A stretch of 64,000 bases of DNA. It comes from Paraburkholderia dioscoreae (GTDB lineage: Bacteria; Pseudomonadota; Gammaproteobacteria; Burkholderiales; Burkholderiaceae). Position numbers and translations under genes: made by a program. Below the pieces are notes generated by a model, which saw only the letters and a list, made by a program, of their open reading frames with translations, did no database searches and was not told the origin of the DNA. The stretch is from NCBI RefSeq assembly GCF_902459535.1, contig NZ_LR699554.1:3224001-3288000 (forward strand). Reading direction: 5' to 3'. Within the stretch, counting starts at the first letter, position 1. Every line of letters starts with the position of its first letter. Below, one piece after another: positions 36,393 to 44,409 of the stretch.

Positions 36393-36414
36393 AAAACCCG
36401 TAGATGGCAACGGG
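36393..36414 (-). terminator. Intrinsic terminator of the aco-lipA operon
   Basis: On the minus strand a stem CCCGT/ACGGG with an eight-base loop is followed by TTTT, 12 bases after the lipA stop codon at 36426. The stem is short, so strength is uncertain. Confidence 0.5.
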
Positions 36415-36425
36415 CTTCACCGCTA

Positions 36426-37415
36426 TCACCGCTCCTGGCCTGTGGCCGTTACCACGTCGGCGGCATGATCCGCGTGATACGACGAGCGCACCAAAGGTCC
36501 CGCAACCACCTCGCGAAAGCCCATTTGCAAACCCTCGTCGCGCCAGGAAGCGAACTGCCCCGGCTCGACATATCGGCGCACCGGCATATGAAAGCGCGAC
36601 GGCGCAAGGTATTGGCCGATAGTCAGGATATCGACTTGATGCGCGCGTAAATCGCGCATGGTGTCGAGCAGTTCCTGGTCCGATTCGCCGAGTCCGACCA
36701 TCAGCCCCGACTTCGTCAACACATTGCCGTTCTCCTGCTTGACGCGCGCCAGCAAGTCGAGCGAGCCGCGATAGTCCGCGCCGGCACGCGCGGCCCGATA
36801 GAGTGAAGGCACCGTCTCGATGTTGTGATTGAACACATCGGGCCATGCCTGCGAGAGTTCGCACACTGCCCGCTCTACACGTCCGCGAAAATCTGGCGCC
36901 AGCACTTCGACCCGGATGCCCGGCACGCGTTCGCGCAGTAGCGCGACACAACGGGCAAAATGCGCGGCGCCGCCGTCGCGCAAATCGTCACGATCCACCG
37001 ACGTCACGACGACATAACGCAGACCGAGCGCCGCCACCGCTGCGGCGAGCCTGCGCGGCTCGCCGTCGTCCAGCGGCTCCGGCCGCCCGTGCGCGACGTC
37101 GCAGAAGGCACAGCGCCGCGTGCAGATGCCGCCCATGATCATGAACGTGGCGGTGCGCTGTGCAAAACATTCGCCGATGTTCGGGCACATCGCCTCCTCG
37201 CAAACCGAATGCAGCCGATGCTCGCGCAGGACCGCCGCCATGCCGGCGACCGTCTCGCTCATCATCGGCCTCGCGCGCAGCCAGGGCGGTTTCGGCAAGG
37301 CCTCGCCGCCGGCGAGCGGCACGATCTTCACCGGAATCCGCGCGAGTTTGTCGCCACTGCGCTTGCCGTGCTGGCCAAGTGCCGTGACGCTATCGCCATG
37401 CAGGGCGGCTTCCAT
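36426..37415 (-). CDS. lipA: Lipoyl synthase (operon-specific copy)
   Basis: The 329-residue protein has both iron-sulfur sites of lipoyl synthases: the auxiliary cluster C72-x4-C77-x5-C83 and the radical-SAM motif C98-x3-C102-x2-C105. It also has the C-terminal Arg-Ser-Ser segment (VRSSYHA). It inserts sulfur at C6 and C8 of octanoyl groups on the lipoyl lysine. Its ATG stands one base after the acoC stop. It is thus made together with the lipoyl-bearing AcoC and presumably serves it; a housekeeping lipA should exist elsewhere. Confidence 0.9.
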   Translation of the reverse strand: MEAALHGDSVTALGQHGKRSGDKLARIPVKIVPLAGGEALPKPPWLRARPMMSETVAGMAAVLREHRLHSVCEEAMCPNIGECFAQRTATFMIMGGICTRRCAFCDVAHGRPEPLDDGEPRRLAAAVAALGLRYVVVTSVDRDDLRDGGAAHFARCVALLRERVPGIRVEVLAPDFRGRVERAVCELSQAWPDVFNHNIETVPSLYRAARAGADYRGSLDLLARVKQENGNVLTKSGLMVGLGESDQELLDTMRDLRAHQVDILTIGQYLAPSRFHMPVRRYVEPGQFASWRDEGLQMGFREVVAGPLVRSSYHADHAADVVTATGQER

Positions 37416-37416
37416 G

Positions 37417-38529
37417 TCAACACCCCAGGAAGTCGTTGAGCAGGCGGTTCACCTCCGAGGCCGCCTCCATCTGCACCATATGCCCTTTCCCTTCGAGCAC
37501 ATGAACGCGGATATCGCCCTGGAGTCCCCGCGCGTGAGAAGCGGGAATGATCTGATCCTGGGCTCCCCAGATCACCAACGCGCGCGGAACCAACTCCGCA
37601 AGCCGGTCGCGATAGCCCACGCGCTGCACGTCACCATCGAAAGCAGACGCGGCAATCTTGCGTAACGTGTCCTGCACGCCTTCGAGCCGCTTGTATTTGA
37701 CGATGTCCTCCACGAGTTGGCGCGTCACCAGCGTAGGGTCGGCAAACAGCTTTGCCAGTTGCGGCTTGAGCGCGTTGCGATTGCTGCCCTCCGTGAACCC
37801 GCTGATGTACTCGCCATTGATTTCATTGCCGAGCCCCGCGCCCGCGATCAGCGAAAGCGAAGCAACGCGCTCGGGCGCCTTCTCGGCCACTGTCATGGCG
37901 ACCAGTGCGCCCATCGAATGACCGATCAGATGCGCGTTGCCGATGCCGCGGTCGTCCATGAACGCGATCACGCTGTCGGCCAATTCTTCCACGCCGCCGG
38001 TCTCGACGGCTTTGCCCGATTCGCCGTGGCCAGGCAAATCCAGCGCCCACACCGTGCGATGAGCGGCGAGATCGGCATGATTGAAGAGCCAGTTGTTGAG
38101 GTCGCCGCCAAAGCCGTGAATCAGCACCGCGGGCGTGCCGCCGTCGCCCAGTTTCAGGTAGCGTACGGTCCGCCCGCCGATCTGGGCTTTCTCCGGCTGC
38201 AGTCCGGTTTCGCCAGCGTCGGTAGTGGCCGGAACAAAGTCACGCTGAAACGCTCCGACCGCTGCATCGATCTCCGCGTCGGCGGTTTCCGGGTCGGCCA
38301 CCACAGCGAGCAATGCGCCGATCGGCAGCGTGTCACCCTCCTGCGCGATCTGCCGGCGCAAGATGCCGTCGAATGCGCACTCCACGCCGGACGAGATCTT
38401 ATCCGTCTCCACGTCGACTATTTCCTCGCCTTTGGCAACCTTGTCGCCGATCGCCTTGAGCCAGCCGTTGACCTGCCCCTGCTCCATCGAAAGGCCCCAC
38501 TTGGGCATCGTGATCATATGAATCGGCAT
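37417..38529 (-). CDS. acoC: Acetoin dehydrogenase E2, dihydrolipoamide acetyltransferase
   Basis: The 370-residue protein has an N-terminal lipoyl domain with the lipoylated lysine K44 (VDVETDKISSG) and a C-terminal alpha/beta-hydrolase domain with nucleophile Ser205 (GHSMGAL). This combination replaces the usual CoA acetyltransferase core and is characteristic of AcoC. It transfers the acetyl group from E1 to CoA, giving acetyl-CoA. It lies three bases after acoB and one before lipA. No E3 (lipoamide dehydrogenase) gene is in the operon, so the shared cellular E3 is probably used. Confidence 0.9.
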   Translation of the reverse strand: MPIHMITMPKWGLSMEQGQVNGWLKAIGDKVAKGEEIVDVETDKISSGVECAFDGILRRQIAQEGDTLPIGALLAVVADPETADAEIDAAVGAFQRDFVPATTDAGETGLQPEKAQIGGRTVRYLKLGDGGTPAVLIHGFGGDLNNWLFNHADLAAHRTVWALDLPGHGESGKAVETGGVEELADSVIAFMDDRGIGNAHLIGHSMGALVAMTVAEKAPERVASLSLIAGAGLGNEINGEYISGFTEGSNRNALKPQLAKLFADPTLVTRQLVEDIVKYKRLEGVQDTLRKIAASAFDGDVQRVGYRDRLAELVPRALVIWGAQDQIIPASHARGLQGDIRVHVLEGKGHMVQMEAASEVNRLLNDFLGC

Positions 38530-38532
38530 CGC

Positions 38533-39537
38533 TCAACCTCTCACTTTCAACACGGCGTCGGCAATCTGCCGGGCCGAAGGGATGTACATGTCTTCGAGCA
38601 CGCCGGCAAACGGCGTGGGCGTATGCGGCGCGGTCACCATTTCGATCGGCGCCTTCAGCGAGTGAAATGCGCGTTGGGCGATCAGCGCCGAGATGTCCGT
38701 GGCCATCGAGCAGCGTGGATTCGCTTCGTCCACTACCACGACACGGCCCGTGCGGTTGGCGCTTTCGAGAATGGTGTCTTCGTCGAGCGGCGACGTGGTG
38801 CGCAGATCGATCACCTCGACTTCGATACCGTCTTTCGCGAGCTTTTCCGCGGCTTCCGTGGCGTAATGCACCATGCGGCCGTACGTGACGATCGTGGCGT
38901 CGTCGCCGTCACGCACGACGTTCGCCTCGCCGAACGGAATCGCATACGACTCTTCGGGCACGTCGCCTTCGCGGCTGTAGAGCAGCTTGTGTTCGCAAAA
39001 AATCACCGGGTCGTTGTCGCGGATCGCCTGGATCAACAGGCCTTTCGCGTCGTACGGTGTGGAGGGGCACACCACTTTCAGGCCCGGTATGTGAGTAAAC
39101 AGCGAGGTCAGCATCTGCGAGTGCTGTGCGGCCGCGCGCAAGCCGGCGCCCTGCATGGCGCGAATCACGACTGGCGTCACCGCCTTGCCGCCGAACATAT
39201 AGCGGAACTTGGCGGCCTGATTGAATATCTGGTCGAAGCACACGCCCATGAAGTCGATGAACATCAACTCCGCCACCGGCCGCATGCCGCACGCGGCCGC
39301 GCCCACCGCCGCGCCGATATAACCACCCTCGGAGAGCGGCGTATCGAGCACGCGGCCCGGATACTTGTGAAACAGGCCCTTCGTGACGCCGAGTACGCCG
39401 CCCCACGCGTCCTGCTCGCCTGGGGAGCCTGCGCCGCCCGCGTTGTCCTCGCCCATTACGATGACGGTTTCATCGCGGGCCATTTCCTGACTCAGTGCTT
39501 CGTTGATTGCCTGAGAAAATGTGATCTTGCGTGCCAT
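38533..39537 (-). CDS. acoB: Acetoin dehydrogenase E1, beta subunit
   Basis: The 334-residue protein is a transketolase-like pyrimidine-domain E1 beta subunit: GEDNAGGAG, DTPLSEGGYIGAAVGAAACG, and VVVDEANPRCSMATDI. With AcoA it forms the thiamine-diphosphate enzyme that cleaves acetoin into acetaldehyde and an acetyl group. The ATG at 39537 has AGGAG six bases upstream; the longer upstream frame is unsupported. An 87-base gap separates it from acoA. Confidence 0.9.
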   Translation of the reverse strand: MARKITFSQAINEALSQEMARDETVIVMGEDNAGGAGSPGEQDAWGGVLGVTKGLFHKYPGRVLDTPLSEGGYIGAAVGAAACGMRPVAELMFIDFMGVCFDQIFNQAAKFRYMFGGKAVTPVVIRAMQGAGLRAAAQHSQMLTSLFTHIPGLKVVCPSTPYDAKGLLIQAIRDNDPVIFCEHKLLYSREGDVPEESYAIPFGEANVVRDGDDATIVTYGRMVHYATEAAEKLAKDGIEVEVIDLRTTSPLDEDTILESANRTGRVVVVDEANPRCSMATDISALIAQRAFHSLKAPIEMVTAPHTPTPFAGVLEDMYIPSARQIADAVLKVRG

Positions 39538-39624
39538 GTCTGTCTCCTGTTGACCGGCGTGAGCGCCTCGCGCTGACTTCGGTCCCTGCAAGTTTGCGAA
39601 TCGTTCAGGTCTGCGGCGCGCGCG

Positions 39625-40608
39625 TTACGGATAGGACACGTAGACGTCGCTCAGCAGGTCTTCGGCAGTCGGCAGCGGAGCGGCCTTGGCTTCGGTCACG
39701 GCGGTGTCGATCAAGGTCTTCACTTCCGCATCCACGCCGCGCAATTGATCCGCGCTGAGCATGCCCGCCCGCACCACGCGCTCTTCGAAACGCTTCAGGC
39801 AATCTTTCTCGTCGCGCAGCTTCTGCACTTCTCCCGGTGCACGATAGGTTTGCGCATCGCCTTCGAAGTGGCCGAAATAGCGCGAGAATTTCACTTCGAC
39901 GAGCGTCGGTCCGCCGCCGTGACGCGCCCGCTCGATCGCCTCGCCGAGCGCTTCGTGCACCGCGAAGAAATCGAAACCGTCCACGATCACACCCGGCATG
40001 CCGAAGCCGCTCGCGCGATCCGCGATGTTGTCGGTCGCGACGGACCACGTCGAAGAAGTCGCTTCGGCGTAGCCGTTGTTCTCCGCCACGAAAATCGCAG
40101 GCAGCCGCCACACCGAAGCCAGGTTCATCGATTCGAAAATCACGCCCTGATTCGAGGCTCCGTCGCCGAAGAAACACACGCCCACGCCACCCGACTTCTT
40201 GTACTTCGCCGCCAACGCCGCGCCGCAAATCAGCGGACCACCCGCGCCGACAATGCCGTTCGCGCCGAGCATGCCCTTCGACAGGTCGGCGATATGCATC
40301 GAGCCGCCCTTGCCGTGGCAGACGCCGGTCTTGCGGCCGTAGATTTCGGCCATCATGCCGCGCACGTCGACGCCTTTGGCGATGCAGTGGCCGTGGCCGC
40401 GGTGCGTGGTCGCCACGTAGTCCGCGTCGTTCAGATGCAGCATCGTGCCGACCGCCGACGCTTCCTCGCCCGCATACAGGTGCACGAAGCCGGGTATTTC
40501 GCCGGTCGCGAATTCGACGTGCAGGCGCTCCTCGAACTCACGGATCGTGCGCATCATGCGATACGCCTTCAGCAGTTCGTCCTTGCTCAACTCTGTTGAA
40601 ACCGACAT
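39625..40608 (-). CDS. acoA: Acetoin dehydrogenase E1, alpha subunit
   Basis: The 327-residue protein is an E1-alpha with the thiamine-diphosphate motif GDGASNQG and ending ENNGYAEAT about 27 residues later, and the entry GKGGSMH. With AcoB it binds thiamine diphosphate and acetoin. AAGGAG precedes the ATG. It follows acoX by 40 bases in a leftward operon. Confidence 0.92.
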   Translation of the reverse strand: MSVSTELSKDELLKAYRMMRTIREFEERLHVEFATGEIPGFVHLYAGEEASAVGTMLHLNDADYVATTHRGHGHCIAKGVDVRGMMAEIYGRKTGVCHGKGGSMHIADLSKGMLGANGIVGAGGPLICGAALAAKYKKSGGVGVCFFGDGASNQGVIFESMNLASVWRLPAIFVAENNGYAEATSSTWSVATDNIADRASGFGMPGVIVDGFDFFAVHEALGEAIERARHGGGPTLVEVKFSRYFGHFEGDAQTYRAPGEVQKLRDEKDCLKRFEERVVRAGMLSADQLRGVDAEVKTLIDTAVTEAKAAPLPTAEDLLSDVYVSYP

Positions 40609-40648
40609 GGTGTGTCTCCTTGGAATAAATACACTGCTTGCCTACAAC

Positions 40649-41713
40649 CTACGTTTGATGCGCAACTACATTTGCCACTTCACGAACCAGTTGCCGCGAC
40701 GCCGAATAGCGCAGCGTGCGTTCGACGTCGACGGTGAGCGGTCCGTCCCAATCCAGCGAGATTTCGTACTGGTCGCCGCGCTCCAGTTCTATTTCGCGCT
40801 CGCCGTCGAAGGCCAGCGTGCCGTGTTCGGCATCGAGCGGTGTCCAGCCGCCGACTTCGAAACGCTCGCAGGTACGCATCAAGACCCGCTCGACGCGGCC
40901 CGGCGCAATCGGCGCGACGAGCGGAACACCGGATTCGCCGGGTCGTGCAAAGCGCAGATGCAGTCCGTGCGAGGCCGTGCGCTCCACGGGTGCCCACGCG
41001 CCGCCGATCGACGACAGGCCGATGCCGTCGGGCAACGCGAAGGTGAGAAAGAGCGTGTCGATATCGGCCGGGTCGGATACGGCGCGGGCGCCGACGAAGC
41101 GCTGCCGGCTCACGCAAACGTCCACCAGCGCGATCTCTTCGCGGCCCCGGTTCGGACCGGCGATACAGCGCACCACAAGGCGCTTGTTACGCGTGAACGC
41201 CACGTCTGGCGGCACGGCGCCAGACGCGGCCAGCGCACCCGCGAGGCCTGCGACGGTCGCCTCGCGCAGATCGGGAAACGCGTTATTGGTGCCGGTCGAC
41301 AAAGTCAGCAACGGCACCCTGCCGCAATGAGCGGCGACCGCGCGATGCGTGCCGTCGCCGCCCAGTACCGCGATCAGTTCGACGCCGGCCTGCAGCATCG
41401 CGGCGACACCCGCATGCGTATCGGCGGCGCTATCGGTGATCGGTTGATCGATGAAATCGACCGTGGGCCAGCGTTGCTGCGAGGCGACCGCTGCATGGGT
41501 ATCGAGTGCACGCAGCAGCAGTGCGGCGACGCCGGTCCGGTCGCGCAAGGTCAGCACGCGATCCACGCCGAGCACGCCCAGTCCCGCCAACAAGCGTACG
41601 ACCATGTTGGCCTTCTCGGCAGTCGGAAACACGGACGCGTAACTGGTGAGACGGCGAATGTCGCGACCCGACGCGGGGTTCGCAATCACGCCGACGGTGA
41701 TGGGCGATGGCAC
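40649..41713 (-). CDS. acoX: ATP-NAD kinase-like acetoin catabolism protein AcoX
   Basis: The 354-residue protein has the NAD-kinase-like motif VLGGDGTHRAV and the second motif TGTNNAFP. It matches the AcoX protein that heads acetoin operons of Cupriavidus and Burkholderia; its exact role is unknown. The start is GTG at 41713 with AGGAG about nine bases upstream. It is the first gene of the operon and lies 88 bases from a strong sigma-54 promoter. Confidence 0.85.
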   Translation of the reverse strand: MPSPITVGVIANPASGRDIRRLTSYASVFPTAEKANMVVRLLAGLGVLGVDRVLTLRDRTGVAALLLRALDTHAAVASQQRWPTVDFIDQPITDSAADTHAGVAAMLQAGVELIAVLGGDGTHRAVAAHCGRVPLLTLSTGTNNAFPDLREATVAGLAGALAASGAVPPDVAFTRNKRLVVRCIAGPNRGREEIALVDVCVSRQRFVGARAVSDPADIDTLFLTFALPDGIGLSSIGGAWAPVERTASHGLHLRFARPGESGVPLVAPIAPGRVERVLMRTCERFEVGGWTPLDAEHGTLAFDGEREIELERGDQYEISLDWDGPLTVDVERTLRYSASRQLVREVANVVAHQT

Positions 41714-41800
41714 CTGGCTTGTCTCCTGTCCGCGTCTTGCGCGGCCTCATATCGGGCGCGCCGTGTTCGGGCGACGGCGCTTTTGTCATGAGCAGGACAC

Positions 41801-41816
41801 TGCAAGGGGTATGCCA
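41801..41816 (-). promoter_or_regulatory. Sigma-54 promoter of acoXABC-lipA
   Basis: The minus strand reads TGGCATACCCCTTGCA, which has the invariant GG and GC elements at the -24/-12 spacing of ten bases. It lies 88 bases upstream of acoX and about 200-240 bases from the palindromes at 42019-42057. This fits activation by AcoR. Confidence 0.8.
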
Positions 41817-42018
41817 ATTTCACGAGGCAAACGCAGGACAACGCGAAAGTACCTTGTTTAAAGGGTTTTTCGCGTAAAGAGCGTTGCCGTGCACGCCGCT
41901 TACCCCGTGCGCTGCAATGGGCAGCGCGTCTCAAGCGCACGGTATGGGACGTTCGGCGTCATGCATCGACTTCGGAAGGCATCGTGCAAACCCACGCGCC
42001 GCCTGCATCGAAGCGATG

Positions 42019-42057
42019 TGAGATGACGTCTCAACCGGTGATGAGACAAACGTCTCA
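42019..42057. promoter_or_regulatory. Candidate AcoR upstream activating sites
   Basis: Two inverted repeats with TGAGA/TCTCA arms stand here: TGAGA-TGACG-TCTCA (42019-42033) and TGAGAC-AAAC-GTCTCA (42042-42057), with a further half-site just after. They lie between acoR and the sigma-54 promoter, the expected place for an enhancer. Binding by AcoR is inferred from location. Confidence 0.55.
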
Positions 42058-42153
42058 CGCGTCTCGCGTGCTGCATTGCAATGTGATTGATCCAACGGGA
42101 TGTGCTACAAGAACAGCCTGACCTCACTGTGTGTCGCTCGACTGGAGCCGACC

Positions 42154-44118
42154 ATGCCCTACGTTTCGCAAAACCAGCACATTGAACGCGTGAGAGGCGC
42201 CATTGAAGGACGGCTTCCGGCGCCCGCCGATTCCACGCGCCTCGTATCGTCGTGGCAGCGCTCGTTCGAACAATACCGGCTCGATCCCGGCGCGGTGATC
42301 GGCCCACGCGTTCTTACGTCTGCTGAATTGCGCGAAGTGCAGGGCAAGGAGGAAGCTTTCCTGCGTGCGTCGGGCCAGTGCCTGACCCGCCTGCACGACA
42401 TGATTCGCGTCGCCGACTATTGCGTGATGCTCACGGACGCACACGGCGTGACGATCGATTACCGGATCGAACGCGAACGCCGCGGCGATTTCAAGCATGC
42501 GGGGCTGTATATCGGCTCATGCTGGTCGGAACGGGAAGAAGGCACATGTGGCGTGGCAAACGTGCTGACCGACCTCGCGCCGATCACTGTGCACAAGACC
42601 GATCACTTCCGCGCCGCCTTCACGACCTTGACCTGCAGCGCCGCACCGATTTTCGCGCCGACCGGCGAAATGATCGGCGTGCTCGACGCCTCCGCCGTGC
42701 GCTCGCCGGATAACCGCGACAGTCAGCGGCTCGTGTTTCAACTGGTGCGCCAGAGCGCCGGCCTGATCGAAGACGGCTATTTCCTCAATCAAACCGCGCA
42801 GCATTGGATTCTGTTCGGCCATTCGAGCCGTAACTTCGTCGAAGCGCAACCCGAGGTACTGATCGCGTTCGACGAATGCGGCAATCTGGTCGCCGCCAAT
42901 CGCAAGGCGCGCGAATGCATTCCGGCGTTGAACGGTCCGCGCCACATCGACGATATCTTCGACACGGCCGACGTGCATCTGCACGACGTCGCGCGTACCG
43001 ATGCGATTGTCTGCTTGCGCCTGCGCGCGACGGGTGCCACTTTGTATGCGCGCATTCGTGCGCCGCTCAAACGCATTTCACGCGCAGCAAACCGCACGGC
43101 GGCCGGTGCCGGCCCGCAATCGCACAACGAGACTCAGGACGGTCTGCATGTCGGCGCCTTGAGCCGCTTTCTGAAAAGCGCCGACTCACGCATCGCGCAC
43201 AACGCGTCTGTGGCGCTGCGCATTATCGGCAAACGGCTGCCGATACTGATCCTCGGCGAGACCGGCGTCGGCAAGGAAGTCTTCGCGCACGCAGTGCACG
43301 ATTCCGGCGCGAGGCGTACACGGCCATTTATTGCGGTGAATTGCGGCGCGATTCCCGAATCGCTGATCGAGAGCGAACTGTTCGGCTATGCGCCCGGCGC
43401 TTTTACCGGCGCACGCAGTCGCGGGGCTCGCGGCAAGATCGCACAGGCGCATACCGGCACGCTGTTTCTCGACGAAATAGGCGATATGCCGCTCAATCTG
43501 CAAACGCGGCTGCTGCGCGTGCTGGCGGAAGGCGAAGTCGTGCCGCTCGGTGGCGATGCGCCCGTGCGTGTCGATATCGACGTGATCTGCGCCACGCACC
43601 GTGATCTCGCGCAGATGGTAGCCGAAGGATCGTTCCGCGAGGATCTCTACTACCGGTTGAGCGGCGCCAGCTTGCCAATGCCGCCGCTGCGCGAGCGCGC
43701 GGATATCGGCGACGTGATCGCGGCCGTGTTCGAAGAAGAAGCGCAAATGGCCGGCCACGTTCTCACGCTCGACCCGCGCCTTGCCGAACGCCTCATGGCC
43801 TTCGCATGGCCGGGCAACATTCGCCAGTTGCGCAACGTACTGCGCTACGCGTGTGCGATGTGCGATTCCGCGCGCGTGGAATTGCGGCATATTGCGCCCG
43901 ACGTCATCGCATTGCTGGAACCCGGAGGCGCGGGCAATCGCGCGTTGACTTCGGCATTCGCGTGGCAAGACCCACGCGACGAGCGTGCGCGTATCGTTGA
44001 AGCGCTGACGCGGCATCAGTGGCGGCCCAACGCGGCCGCGCAATCATTGGGGATTTCGCGCGCGACCTTATACCGGCGTATCGCGAAGCTGGGCATCGTC
44101 GGACCGCACCGCTGCTAG
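42154..44118 (+). CDS. acoR: Sigma-54-dependent acetoin operon activator
   Basis: The 654-residue protein has an N-terminal sensory region (about 1-320, GAF-like), an AAA+ domain with Walker A GETGVGKE, the sigma-54-contacting GAFTGA loop and Walker B-like LFLDEIGDMP, and a C-terminal Fis-type helix-turn-helix (AAAQSLGISRATLYRRI). It should bind the palindromes upstream of its own gene and drive the divergent acoXABC-lipA operon in response to acetoin or acetaldehyde. The ATG at 42154 (GGAG seven bases upstream) is preferred to one 18 codons earlier. Confidence 0.9.
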   Translation: MPYVSQNQHIERVRGAIEGRLPAPADSTRLVSSWQRSFEQYRLDPGAVIGPRVLTSAELREVQGKEEAFLRASGQCLTRLHDMIRVADYCVMLTDAHGVTIDYRIERERRGDFKHAGLYIGSCWSEREEGTCGVANVLTDLAPITVHKTDHFRAAFTTLTCSAAPIFAPTGEMIGVLDASAVRSPDNRDSQRLVFQLVRQSAGLIEDGYFLNQTAQHWILFGHSSRNFVEAQPEVLIAFDECGNLVAANRKARECIPALNGPRHIDDIFDTADVHLHDVARTDAIVCLRLRATGATLYARIRAPLKRISRAANRTAAGAGPQSHNETQDGLHVGALSRFLKSADSRIAHNASVALRIIGKRLPILILGETGVGKEVFAHAVHDSGARRTRPFIAVNCGAIPESLIESELFGYAPGAFTGARSRGARGKIAQAHTGTLFLDEIGDMPLNLQTRLLRVLAEGEVVPLGGDAPVRVDIDVICATHRDLAQMVAEGSFREDLYYRLSGASLPMPPLRERADIGDVIAAVFEEEAQMAGHVLTLDPRLAERLMAFAWPGNIRQLRNVLRYACAMCDSARVELRHIAPDVIALLEPGGAGNRALTSAFAWQDPRDERARIVEALTRHQWRPNAAAQSLGISRATLYRRIAKLGIVGPHRC

Positions 44119-44127
44119 ATGTTTTCC

Positions 44128-44152
44128 CCTACGGCTGCGGGCGCTCCGTAGG
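44128..44152 (+). terminator. Hairpin after acoR
   Basis: CCTACGG and CCGTAGG form a perfect seven-pair stem with an 11-base loop, ten bases after the acoR stop. No strong U-tract follows, so it may be a Rho-independent terminator of low strength or an RNA 3' end structure. Confidence 0.4.
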
Positions 44153-44409
44153 CACTCCTTACACGACACGCGACGCTACCGGCCGGCCTTGATTCAAATC
44201 AAGCCGATTATGCGTTTCCGCATGAATATCCCCATTGCCCATCGTGTCCGAACGACACCGTCCATTTCAGATCAAGACCGGAAGCGGCAACGAGGCCGCG
44301 CCACGAACGACGTCCGACCGCGTAGATCACTCCGTGCTGGCATGGGACTTGCCTGTTGTAACACCCGCACGACCCCGGCAAAACGACCGCGGCTGATCAG
44401 GAGGAGACA

